Shown one piece after another: positions 1 through 6,720 of a DNA stretch of 9,160 nt. This DNA comes from JAXGTD01 sp040775095. Its GTDB lineage: Bacteria; Pseudomonadota; Gammaproteobacteria; Chromatiales; Chromatiaceae. Position 1 is the first letter of the stretch, and each line of letters opens with the position of its first letter. Under the pieces are notes generated by a model. It ran no database searches and was not told the DNA's origin. It saw only the letters and a program-made list of their open reading frames with translations. The translations under genes and the position numbers were made by a program. Where the stretch lies: contig JAXGTD010000149.1 in the NCBI GenBank assembly GCA_040775095.1, positions 1-9,160 on the forward strand, read 5' to 3'.

Positions 1-279
1 CCCAGTTACCCAAGGAAATCCTGCCGGCAGGCTGGTATGCCGACGCTCTGGCAGGCATTGAACGCACGCGCCAACACCGGCATCTGGCTCACCGGGTCGA
101 AGGCCATGGTCCCTACCGCCGCCGTTTCCGGGCTGTACTTCAGTCACCCTGAAAGTCGCTACTTCAGCGTCGGTAAGCTCAACCGTGACCAGATCGCCGA
201 CTATGCCGAGCGCAAAGGCCTGCCGCCGGCCGAGGTGGAACGGTGGCTGTCGCCGAATCTGGCCTACGAGCCCGACTGA
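1..279 (+). CDS. metH: Methionine synthase (cobalamin-dependent), C-terminal end, partial
   Basis: This is the last ~92 codons of a gene that enters from the left edge in frame 1 and stops with TGA at 277-279. The visible part matches the end of the AdoMet-binding activation domain of MetH. Signature stretches are ANTGIWLTGSKAM, VSGLYFSHPESRYF, a GKLNRDQIADYAERKG block and the terminal ERWLSPNLAYEPD. MetH transfers the methyl group of methyltetrahydrofolate to homocysteine through cobalamin in the cytoplasm; this domain serves reductive reactivation with AdoMet. Oddity: the first 12 codons read PSYPRKSCRQAG, where the family normally has PGYP followed by a CPxHTEK-type segment. The PxYP is kept but the HTEK part is not visible and the spacing is about one residue longer. 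Either local divergence, compensating indels, or a junction lies at the window edge. An ATG at 37 gives an 80-codon ORF but would be internal to the domain. Whether the full gene exists upstream cannot be seen. Confidence 0.9.
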   Translation, partial: PSYPRKSCRQAGMPTLWQALNARANTGIWLTGSKAMVPTAAVSGLYFSHPESRYFSVGKLNRDQIADYAERKGLPPAEVERWLSPNLAYEPD

Positions 280-741
280 GCGCCGGACGCCCAAGCAAGG
301 TGGACCCGGCAGGGTGACCGCGATCCAAAGACCTCCGCGACCACCGACCAAGTCCGGCGACTACCGCGATGCGCGACGCGCGAAGGTCGCCGTCTTCAAG
401 CGCGCGCGGCGCTGGCACATCCCGGGCCTTCCATGGCCTGGACGGCAAACGGATTAAAGCCTGCGGTATCCCCAAATTATCGGTTCGAAAGACAGGGGGG
501 TTACAGACTTTCCCATGGACAGGTCTACCGCTCGCATCCACTACGCTGCCATTCTCCGTCGGGTCGGCCCGGAAACGGACCCCTACGCCGACCGGTGTCG
601 GCGGCCCGTAGCATCCCGCTTGCGGGCGACACGCCGGCTTTGCAGAAGCGGTTTGGCAACCGACACACCGTCCCGAGGCGGCTGTGAATTCGTGGGGATA
701 CCTCAGGGTTAAACCCGCGTTTGTCCAATCGATGCCGATCA
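280..741. other. Intergenic region with no convincing gene; small hairpins
   Basis: About 460 bases between the metH stop and the repeat at 742. Several overlapping reading frames are open on both strands, the longest being 192 codons on the minus strand (179-757). They have biased arginine/proline/glycine content, overlap the metH end or one another, and show no recognisable domain, so I do not call them genes. The stretch contains a perfect 7-bp stem with a 4-base loop (586-592/597-603), a small cccgc/gcggg hairpin (615-619/622-626) and an 11-base palindrome gggtt-a-aaccc (706-716). No T-rich terminator follows metH. The texture suggests degenerate repeat-derived sequence rather than coding sequence (inference). 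Confidence 0.55.
586..603. repeat. Perfect inverted repeat (7-bp stem, 4-base loop)
   Basis: The arms cgccgac (586-592) and gtcggcg (597-603) are exact reverse complements around a cggt loop. The hairpin lies in the gene-free stretch downstream of metH. No T-run follows on either strand, so it does not look like an intrinsic terminator. It may be one stem of a larger folded intergenic element. Confidence 0.6.
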
Positions 742-790
742 AATGCCATCCTGGCATTGGATCAGCTCGCGAACCGGAAGCCGCATTTCC
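742..790 (+). repeat. Intergenic direct repeat, copy 1 (pair with 5472-5520)
   Basis: This 49-base element matches 5472-5520 at 39 of 49 positions without gaps; allowing two single-base gaps gives about 86%. A 20-base core is identical (757-776 = 5487-5506). Its left end forms a perfect 7-bp hairpin, aatgcca/tggcatt (742-748/752-758) with loop tcc. In the other copy the equivalent stem is kept with one G-T pair. The element ends directly against the stop codon of the minus-strand cytochrome gene (791-793). It is either a dispersed intergenic repeat of the genome or a boundary of a mobile module; one window cannot tell which. Confidence 0.75.
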
Positions 791-3700
791 CTACAGCGAG
801 TACAGAAATGCTCGCAGTTGTTCCAGCTCTTCCGCATTCAACGCGTTCAAGCGTTCGATCATCCGCAGCTGCTTGACCGCCCGCCCATCGTGAAGATACG
901 CCGCCTCGATCGCATCGCAGGCCCTACCGTCGTGCAACAGGAAATCACATCCCGGGTCGAAGTTGCTCGCCAGTGGAACGCTCGCCCCGGCGGTATTGTG
1001 ATTGGAGTCCGTCACGAATCGATTGAACCTCAACCCCTTCAGGGCAGGCGTCCTGATCTTCTGGACATAGTTCCTGTACTGCCATTTGACCCGCCCGTCC
1101 TTATCCCGAATGGCGACACCCGCGGGTGCCGCCGCCACTTGCGACAGATAACCCATGTCATGCATCAACAAGTCCGTGCCCAGGTAGGAAATGAACGGAT
1201 ACTCCAGATCCGGCGCCTGGCGCGACGCAAAAAGCCCGCGAAGACCTCCGCCTTGAACGCCTCGCGGATCGTTCCCGCCGTTGTCCGCCAGCGGGATCTG
1301 TAACCGTCTTAGACTGGCCCTTTCCTCGTCCGGCAGCATGTTGTCCTGGAAATCGAATGCGATCTTCTTGATCACATGGCAGCTGCTACACTTCAAACGC
1401 TCGAAGATCTCCTCGCCCTTTTGCACCTTTTCACTCGATACCTGATACTCGGATCGATTCGGAATCCCGATCCAGCGCTGGTAGGTCGCCATGTCACGGA
1501 TGTCCTGCTCACTGAGATCCGAATTCGGCGCGAGGGCCTGACAGTCCGCATCGGCAGGGCCACAGAGCGTCCCATCGTACCGGACCAGAGAATCGTCATC
1601 CCGGACGTTGGGATGCACCTTCTCGAAACCATCGGACGACGTGATATTCATCTCCACGTGGGCCGCGTTGGCGACCTGGTCCTCCAGCGAGGCCCGATCA
1701 CCGATCCAGCCCCATCGGCCAATGTAGCAATCATTGCGGTCCGTTCCACGTTTACCGGACGAGCATTTGCGGTAGTTGAATTCACCCGCACCGCCGCTTC
1801 GCGTACCCGGGGCCAGACTGATGCAGCCCGCCACTCCCATGTCCTCATCGAGCGCCTGCTGCCGCTGCGTTTCGACAATCACCTTCTCCGGAACGAGCTC
1901 AATCATCGGGGTGTTGCCCAGGCGCCGCCCGAGCAGGTGCATGAAACCGATCTCCCCATCTCGGATTGCCTTGTCGATCGCGCCCCCCGCCACCTCGTCA
2001 CACCGGCTCGGCCAATCCATCGCATCGACACCATCCGGGAGTGCGGCAAGCCCGTTGCAGACGTCACCCGCACGGATCTGGCTCAGGTCGACCGTCGCCC
2101 GTTTCGGTTGGTAGGCTGACCAATACCCGCCCACCGGCGGACAAGCCGACCCGGCGCCGCGAGTGGTCGGTCGACGTAATGTCGTGTCCACGACCTCGAA
2201 CCCATCGCCACCGCAAAGATCGACATACTCCATGCGATAGCTCAGTCTGTTCTGGTTCTGATAGAGATGGAAACTGTTCCCAAAGAAATTCATGATCTTG
2301 TTGCTATAAAGCCTCCTTGTTCCGCGAGCCGGCCCCAACGGCGTCAACCCGATCTCCTTCGGGATGGTGTGATTGTTGTCATCGCAGGCGTCGCGTCTCC
2401 CCGCGTTGTCCTTCAGATCAAAAAAGACCATCTTCAAGGGCGTCTGTTCTGTGTTCGAGTAGGTGTAGTCCCGATTGATCTTATATTCGGACTTCATGCC
2501 GTGGTCCACCTGCACATCTGGAAGGTGTCCATTTGGCATCAGCGGGATACCACTCCCGTTACGAATGTGGCAGGAGTCACAGGTATTTCCGTGGAATGGC
2601 GCCAGACCCTTCTCCGGCGTGACCTGGAATCCCGCGGCGAAGTCGACGTGCTCGAGGACATGTTCAAATTGGGTGCCATCGACAGTCCTCTTCCCATCAC
2701 TGCCCACGTCCACGGCGGCCTTGAACATCAGATTCGAGCGGTATTCGTTATGCCACAGGGTCCTGCCCCTGACCCCTCGAATAAAGTGGTCTGGCGTCTG
2801 ATTCATGTGATTGCTCATGAAGAACGAATGCCAGAAGTCGTCGGTGTAGCTCTTCGACTTGAGCGTCAGATCCGCCGGGTTTACCATCGGCAGGTATTGC
2901 GTATACAGACTGGCGTTGTAGACCTTGTCGTAGGTCGAGAGCCTCTCGACGGGCGGCTCATCCTCCGCGCCGGTCGGCTCGCCCAACATCTTGAACGACA
3001 CCGGGACATGCTGTTCCGGAACCCCCGCGTACATGAACATGGTCCGCCCATATTGATTCGTCTGGACACCCGGGATTGCCTTGCTGATGTCCCGGACGGC
3101 ATCATCGGACAGCGGCAGGCCTCCGCCGTACAGCTCTTTCCATAGCTCATAGAAGCCATTGGTGTGGATCTCGAAATTCACCACACAATCGGCCAGCCGT
3201 TGGACGTCGTTTTCGCTGCCCTGTCTTGCACCGAGGTAGTTCGCCTTGGTACATCGCTTCGGGAGCGCGTAATGCGGGCTGTCGAACATGAACAATCCCG
3301 TATCCTTATTGACCTGACTCCTTTGCAGCTCGTAGAAACCAATAAACGGGTTATTTTTGATATCCTCGGAGAAGCTCTCGATCCTTGCCTCGTACCAGGG
3401 ATAACGGCCCGTATCGAGATATTGCGTGATTGCGTCGTTGAACTGGATATCGAGGCGCTGTGTTCGATCCAGCACTTCCGCCTGACATTCAGTGACAGGT
3501 AAGGCAGGATAAGGTGCAGGCTGGTCGCAGGCGACAACCTTCGGCTCCAGGGCATCATTGAGCCAATCCACCTTGCCCAGATACATGGAACAGGCGTCCT
3601 GGCCACTCTGGCAGAACTTATTCAGCTCGGGCTCTGTGCCGCGCGGCCAGAAGAAGGCCGGCGCGTCCTTGATCCATGACTCCTTCGGCGGCGTTGCCGC

Positions 3701-4687
3701 GACAAGCTGGGTCGTGAAGTAGTCCTCGTAACAGACCGAGTCGGCGATATTGTCCGCAAAGAGCGCGCAATAGTGCCCTGTATACCAGGGTCGCCAGGGT
3801 GCGAAGATCGTCGCCTCGGTGACGGCGAAGCCGAGGCTGATCACCTCCTGGGGATCGCCCTGCTGATCGATGTAGGTCCTCTTGTTGTTTCGGATCTCAT
3901 CGGCCGCGTAGCCCTTGGCGTCGTTGGTGGCGGTGTGGAAACGTTGTATATCCAGTCGCACCTCGACACAGGGGGCCTCGCGACAGGCCGCTTCCGTCAG
4001 CAGACGGGTCTGGGCCTCGTCATAGAGGGTATCGGTGCGGTGCATGCCCATGATATTGACGATCCCGTAGCGCAGCATGCAGCCTGCCTGATCGCGGGTG
4101 CAGGCCGCTGTCTCGCGATATCTGGCCGGCAATGCCGCGAATGGCAGGACAAAGGGGGCATCGATCAGATTGCTGTCTTTCGTACTGAGCTTCTGGTGCC
4201 ATGGAAGGTCGGAAAACCATTCCTCGACCAGCACTGGCCCGGTCGCGGGCGGGGGCGGGCCGTCGCCCGCCAGACAGGCCGGGTCGAGCTGATATGCATC
4301 GGCGACGTTTGGATCTGCCGAGACCGATCCGGCGCAGAAACCACCGGTGATCGTCGTTGCCGAACCCTCGCGGGTCAGCAACGCCTTACCCTCCCAACCC
4401 CAGGACTGCAGGCTGACGAGCAACTCGCCCCGACCATCGCCCAGATCGGAGAAGCTGCACTCGAATGGGGGCGCGGTCCCAACCACGACCTGCCCATTGC
4501 ATGTCAAGGGCCCGCCGACGTCCGTGGGGTAGAAGAATCCTGTGGTCTCGCCCCCCTCGGCGACCAGCGGGCAGGCGGACAGGAAGGTGATCAGGAGTCG
4601 GGACATCAATTCGCGCTCTCGGCGCCAGCGGTCCGCATTCCGGAGGTCGAAGGATCGTCTCGTCAGGGGATTACGACTGGATTTCAT
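791..4687 (-). CDS. Very large exported di-haem oxidoreductase, DUF1111/DHOR type, with unrecognised N-terminal half
   Basis: A 1298-residue protein with two c-type haem sites, CDSCH (703-707) and CSSCH (1100-1104). The C-terminal half carries several DHOR/DUF1111 hallmarks: GLAPFHGNTCDSCHIRNG around the first haem, an RWGW...LEDQVANA block (991-1008), TDLLMHDMG (1171-1179), IRTPALKGL (1211-1219) and LHDGRA near the end, here present twice (1251-1256 and 1265-1270). DHOR proteins are usually about 450-600 residues, so this one is more than double. Residues ~150-650 (WFSDLPWHQK, LDIQRFHT, APWRPWYTGHY) match no domain I know. There are 28 non-haem cysteines besides the putative lipid-bearing C39, many closely paired, which fits an oxidised extracytoplasmic location. 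Start: M28 (ATG at 4604-4606) begins MSRLLITFLSAC, a short lipoprotein-like signal with an LSAC lipobox and an upstream GAGAG. M1 adds a highly charged 27-residue extension. Haem loading requires Sec export and cytochrome c maturation. Substrate unknown; a peroxidase- or thiol-oxidase-like role is inferred from the family. Confidence 0.85.
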   Translation of the reverse strand: MKSSRNPLTRRSFDLRNADRWRRERELMSRLLITFLSACPLVAEGGETTGFFYPTDVGGPLTCNGQVVVGTAPPFECSFSDLGDGRGELLVSLQSWGWEGKALLTREGSATTITGGFCAGSVSADPNVADAYQLDPACLAGDGPPPPATGPVLVEEWFSDLPWHQKLSTKDSNLIDAPFVLPFAALPARYRETAACTRDQAGCMLRYGIVNIMGMHRTDTLYDEAQTRLLTEAACREAPCVEVRLDIQRFHTATNDAKGYAADEIRNNKRTYIDQQGDPQEVISLGFAVTEATIFAPWRPWYTGHYCALFADNIADSVCYEDYFTTQLVAATPPKESWIKDAPAFFWPRGTEPELNKFCQSGQDACSMYLGKVDWLNDALEPKVVACDQPAPYPALPVTECQAEVLDRTQRLDIQFNDAITQYLDTGRYPWYEARIESFSEDIKNNPFIGFYELQRSQVNKDTGLFMFDSPHYALPKRCTKANYLGARQGSENDVQRLADCVVNFEIHTNGFYELWKELYGGGLPLSDDAVRDISKAIPGVQTNQYGRTMFMYAGVPEQHVPVSFKMLGEPTGAEDEPPVERLSTYDKVYNASLYTQYLPMVNPADLTLKSKSYTDDFWHSFFMSNHMNQTPDHFIRGVRGRTLWHNEYRSNLMFKAAVDVGSDGKRTVDGTQFEHVLEHVDFAAGFQVTPEKGLAPFHGNTCDSCHIRNGSGIPLMPNGHLPDVQVDHGMKSEYKINRDYTYSNTEQTPLKMVFFDLKDNAGRRDACDDNNHTIPKEIGLTPLGPARGTRRLYSNKIMNFFGNSFHLYQNQNRLSYRMEYVDLCGGDGFEVVDTTLRRPTTRGAGSACPPVGGYWSAYQPKRATVDLSQIRAGDVCNGLAALPDGVDAMDWPSRCDEVAGGAIDKAIRDGEIGFMHLLGRRLGNTPMIELVPEKVIVETQRQQALDEDMGVAGCISLAPGTRSGGAGEFNYRKCSSGKRGTDRNDCYIGRWGWIGDRASLEDQVANAAHVEMNITSSDGFEKVHPNVRDDDSLVRYDGTLCGPADADCQALAPNSDLSEQDIRDMATYQRWIGIPNRSEYQVSSEKVQKGEEIFERLKCSSCHVIKKIAFDFQDNMLPDEERASLRRLQIPLADNGGNDPRGVQGGGLRGLFASRQAPDLEYPFISYLGTDLLMHDMGYLSQVAAAPAGVAIRDKDGRVKWQYRNYVQKIRTPALKGLRFNRFVTDSNHNTAGASVPLASNFDPGCDFLLHDGRACDAIEAAYLHDGRAVKQLRMIERLNALNAEELEQLRAFLYSL
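4604..4639 (-). other. Alternative start and lipoprotein signal of the di-haem protein
   Basis: The in-frame ATG at 4604-4606 (codon 28) immediately precedes the only hydrophobic segment near the N-terminus, LLITFLSAC, ending in a lipobox-like L-S-A-C (codons 36-39). A GAGAG lies 9 bases upstream of this ATG on the minus strand. Starting at 4687 instead would place 27 mostly charged residues before the signal. The TRRSFDL in that extension resembles a Tat motif, but the hydrophobic segment is too far away and the haem sites call for Sec export. I prefer the codon-28 start with moderate confidence. Confidence 0.5.
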
Positions 4688-5056
4688 GTCGCGGTTCCAT
4701 CGCCGTTGCCGGCACTGTGCCTAGGTTGGCGGGCGCGGTGTTGGAAGACGCCCGTATTCATGGCAGCATAGCAGACGGGCGGTTGCAGGCATTTGCAACA
4801 CGCTGTCGGCGACCCGCCGGGCAGCCCCAGGGGCCGTGCGTGCACCCGTGCGATGGACGACATCGGTCAGCGACACGAGATCCGCGGTGGCCGCGTTTGC
4901 GGATTTTCAGCAACCTGACCAGACGCCAGCCGTCCGCGCGCTCGACACGGGGCGGGGCCGGCGGACGTCAGCGCGATGCCTGGTGGAACGGGGCCGATCG
5001 GCGCCGGATGGGGCCGGGCGCGAGGTAGGAGATGAGAGCTTGGGGAAGTCAGACCG
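4688..5056. promoter_or_regulatory. Divergent intergenic region between the cytochrome and the 127-residue gene
   Basis: About 370 bases separate the two divergently transcribed genes, so promoters for both must lie here unless they are farther off. I see no credible gene; the short open frames on the plus strand have no recognisable content. On the minus strand, TGCTATGCT (reverse complement of 4765-4773) could be an extended -10, about 65-80 bases before the cytochrome's longer start. It has only a weak -35. An inverted repeat (4782-4799) overlaps the -35 position. I cannot identify a convincing promoter for the plus-strand gene. Confidence 0.45.
4782..4799. promoter_or_regulatory. Perfect 18-bp dyad, operator-like
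   Basis: The arms gttgca (4782-4787) and tgcaac (4794-4799) are exact reverse complements around a 6-base spacer. The dyad sits where the -35 element would fall for the candidate minus-strand -10 at 4765-4770, a typical location for a repressor or activator site. The arms are short enough that chance cannot be excluded, and no regulator is identified. Confidence 0.3.
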
Positions 5057-5440
5057 ATGAGTAGCATTATGGCTGTCCTGCTGAACGGCATCGCGCAGAT
5101 CGAATACGACCGCGCCAAGCCGTTGCCAGACTATCAGGGCGCCTATCTGGACAAGATGGATCGAAAAATGGCCGCGACAGGCATCGAGATCGACGGCCAG
5201 CTGGTCGGGGACCCGGATCAGGCCCAGCGCACCCAGTTCGTGGCGGCCAACCTGGCCCATGCGATCAAGAGCAACAACGAGGCCCATGCAGCGGCGATGT
5301 GCACCTGGCTCGCGGTGCGCTTCCCGGAGCTCAAGCAGGTCAAGATCCGCGACGACGGGACCGACATCGCGATCGAGCTGGACTTCGAGCACGCCTACGT
5401 CAAACAGCATCCGGTTCAGTTCATGCCCTTGAAGCGGTGA
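5057..5440 (+). CDS. Conserved-looking cytosolic protein of unknown function, 127 residues
   Basis: I do not recognise an established domain. The protein has no signal peptide or membrane segment. Its start is supported by a GGGGAAG Shine-Dalgarno sequence at 5042-5048, 8 bases before the ATG; a second in-frame ATG at codon 5 is less well placed. The composition is ordinary for a globular protein. A helical N-terminal half contains IEYDRAKPLPDYQGAYLDKMDRKM (residues 15-38 region) and QFVAANLAHAIK (60-71). A C-terminal half of strand-like alternation contains LKQVKIRDDG and IAIELDFEHAYVKQ. There is a single cysteine, C82, in the AAMCTWLAVRFPE segment. It is divergent from the giant di-haem gene and followed by the second repeat copy, so it may be the partner gene of that module, for example a cytosolic regulator or chaperone; this is a guess. 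Codon use and GC content match the neighbours, which supports real coding. Confidence 0.85.
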   Translation: MSSIMAVLLNGIAQIEYDRAKPLPDYQGAYLDKMDRKMAATGIEIDGQLVGDPDQAQRTQFVAANLAHAIKSNNEAHAAAMCTWLAVRFPELKQVKIRDDGTDIAIELDFEHAYVKQHPVQFMPLKR

Positions 5441-5471
5441 GCCCGGCACACCCGGAAGGAGGCGCTGCCCG

Positions 5472-5520
5472 AATGCCTTCCCGGCGTTGGATCAGCTCGC
5501 GAACCGAAGACGCGGTTTCC
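5472..5520 (+). repeat. Intergenic direct repeat, copy 2 (pair with 742-790)
   Basis: This is the same element as at 742-790, sharing a 20-base identical core (5487-5506). The left hairpin is aatgcc/ggcgtt (5472-5477/5483-5488), with a T-G pair where the other copy has T-A. Retention of the fold with changed bases suggests the structure matters, or that the family is old. The element lies 31 bases after the stop of the 127-residue gene, so the two copies bracket the divergent cytochrome/127-residue pair. The sequence to its right (5521-5580) contains a further hairpin that copy 1 lacks. Confidence 0.75.
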
Positions 5521-5529
5521 GATTCGCTC

Positions 5530-5559
5530 CAGGTTCAGTCACCCGGGTAACTGAGCCTG
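5530..5559. repeat. Strong imperfect hairpin between the 127-residue gene and the thioredoxin gene
   Basis: The arms caggttcagt (5530-5539) and actgagcctg (5550-5559) pair over 10 positions with one T-G pair, and an acccgggt palindrome (5541-5548) lies inside. No T-tract follows on either strand, so this is not a classical intrinsic terminator. It could still terminate the 127-residue gene, protect its mRNA 3' end, or be the right part of the dispersed repeat element. Confidence 0.5.
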
Positions 5560-5624
5560 CCGGGATCCATTGATCTGCGCGGCGGTCTATCTCAACACAC
5601 CGCAACATCGAAAAGGCCCCAAGC

Positions 5625-6674
5625 ATGCTCGCTCCACTCGTGCCTCTATTGACGCTGCTCTGGCTACCGGTGACCGGCAACAGCGCTGACGTCGCGACGG
5701 ATCGGGCCGGGCTCGAAGGGTTGCAGAACCCCGGTTATCAGGCCCCGCCGGCCTGGTTCAAAAACTCCTTCCTCGATCTGCGCGAAGACGTTGCCGAGGC
5801 CGCCAGCGCCGGCAAGCGTGTGATGCTCTACTTTTTCCAGGATGGTTGCCCCTACTGCGGCAAGCTCCTGCGCGAGAACTTCGGCGACCGCGAGATCAGC
5901 CAAACGGCGCGCGCGGGCTTCGATGTGATCGCCATCAACCTCTGGGGCGACCGCGAGGTGACCGATCTCGACGGCGTCGCCACCACGGAAAAGGCCCTTG
6001 CCGCGCGACTCGGGGTGCAGTTCACGCCAACCTTGCTGCTGTTGGACGAACAGGCGCGGGTGGTGCTGCGCATCGACGGCTATTTCCCGCCGCACCGCTT
6101 CCACCAGGGTCTGCGCTATGTCGCGGCAAGGCGCGAACAAGCCGGGGAGAGCTTTCGCGATTTCTACCTGCGCCAGGATCCTGTGGCGGCGAGCGGCACG
6201 CTGCACCAGGAAGAAGGATTCCTGGCCGAGCCACTGCGACTCGGTGACAACCGTGAGTCCTCGCCCAGACCGCTTCTGGTGATCTTCGAGCAACCCGTCT
6301 GCGCCGACTGCGACGAGCTACACGGCGACATCCTGCGACGAGAGCCCATCGCCTACGCGCTGACCGCGTTCGACGCGGCCGTCGTCGACGCCTGGTCGCA
6401 GGCACCGGTCCAGACCCCCGACGGGCGCTTGCTCACGGCGCGGGCGTGGGCCGCCGAGCTCGGCATCCAATACACACCGAGCCTGGTCTTCTTCGACAGC
6501 GTGGGGCAAGAGGTCTTTCGCACCGAGGCGTATCTAAAAGGATTCCATCTCCACGGTGCGCTGGACTACGTCGCCACGGGCGCCTATCGCCATCAGCCGA
6601 GCTTCCAGCGCTTCTTGCAGGCGCGCACCGGGGCGCTGAATGCACGCGGAATCGCGGTTCACATGATGGACTGA
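5625..6674 (+). CDS. Exported tandem thioredoxin-fold protein (CPYC and CADC)
   Basis: A 349-residue protein with two thioredoxin-like domains in series. Domain 1 (about 50-170) has YFFQDGCPYCGKLLRENF with the redox pair C75/C78, and the cis-proline loop FTPTLLLLD (P135). Domain 2 (about 210-320) has LLVIFEQPVCADCDELH with C226/C229 and YTPSLVFFD (P285). Each domain ends in a similar block, GYFPPHRFHQGLRYV and AYLKGFHLHGALDYV, so the halves look like an old internal duplication. A signal-like hydrophobic N-terminus (residues 2-16) precedes a likely cleavage near NSA-DV at 19-22, placing the protein in the periplasm; the n-region lacks a positive charge. The ATG follows AAAAGG (5611-5616) at 8 bases, and no upstream in-frame start exists. 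The likely role is thiol-disulfide exchange in the periplasm, possibly for haem-site cysteines or sulfur-oxidation proteins (inference; SoxW-like relatives are the closest family idea). Confidence 0.88.
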   Translation: MLAPLVPLLTLLWLPVTGNSADVATDRAGLEGLQNPGYQAPPAWFKNSFLDLREDVAEAASAGKRVMLYFFQDGCPYCGKLLRENFGDREISQTARAGFDVIAINLWGDREVTDLDGVATTEKALAARLGVQFTPTLLLLDEQARVVLRIDGYFPPHRFHQGLRYVAARREQAGESFRDFYLRQDPVAASGTLHQEEGFLAEPLRLGDNRESSPRPLLVIFEQPVCADCDELHGDILRREPIAYALTAFDAAVVDAWSQAPVQTPDGRLLTARAWAAELGIQYTPSLVFFDSVGQEVFRTEAYLKGFHLHGALDYVATGAYRHQPSFQRFLQARTGALNARGIAVHMMD

Positions 6675-6720
6675 GCCGCGGAGGAGGCAACCTGGGCCGA
6701 CGGTGGGCGCCCTGTGCTCA

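Noticed and set aside
179..757. A 192-codon open frame on the minus strand after metH
   Set aside because: It overlaps the real end of metH, has arginine/proline-rich composition with no domain, and overlaps other open frames; typical of spurious frames in GC-rich DNA.
743..1303. A 186-codon plus-strand frame starting inside repeat copy 1
   Set aside because: It runs antisense through the C-terminus of the well-supported di-haem gene. The similar MPS..WISSRT start seen at copy 2 simply reflects the repeat.
4639..4687. Tat signal (TRRSFDL) in the long N-terminus of the cytochrome
   Set aside because: The hydrophobic segment is ~20 charged residues away, unlike a Tat signal, and c-type haem attachment needs unfolded Sec export.
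3773..4771. A 332-codon plus-strand frame opposite the cytochrome N-terminus
   Set aside because: It is the antisense shadow of the N-terminal half; it has no recognisable domain, and the minus-strand frame has coherent signal, cysteine and haem features.
4717..5028. A 103-codon plus-strand frame in the divergent spacer
   Set aside because: Arginine-rich, no domain, no ribosome binding site, and it overlaps the region where both promoters should lie.
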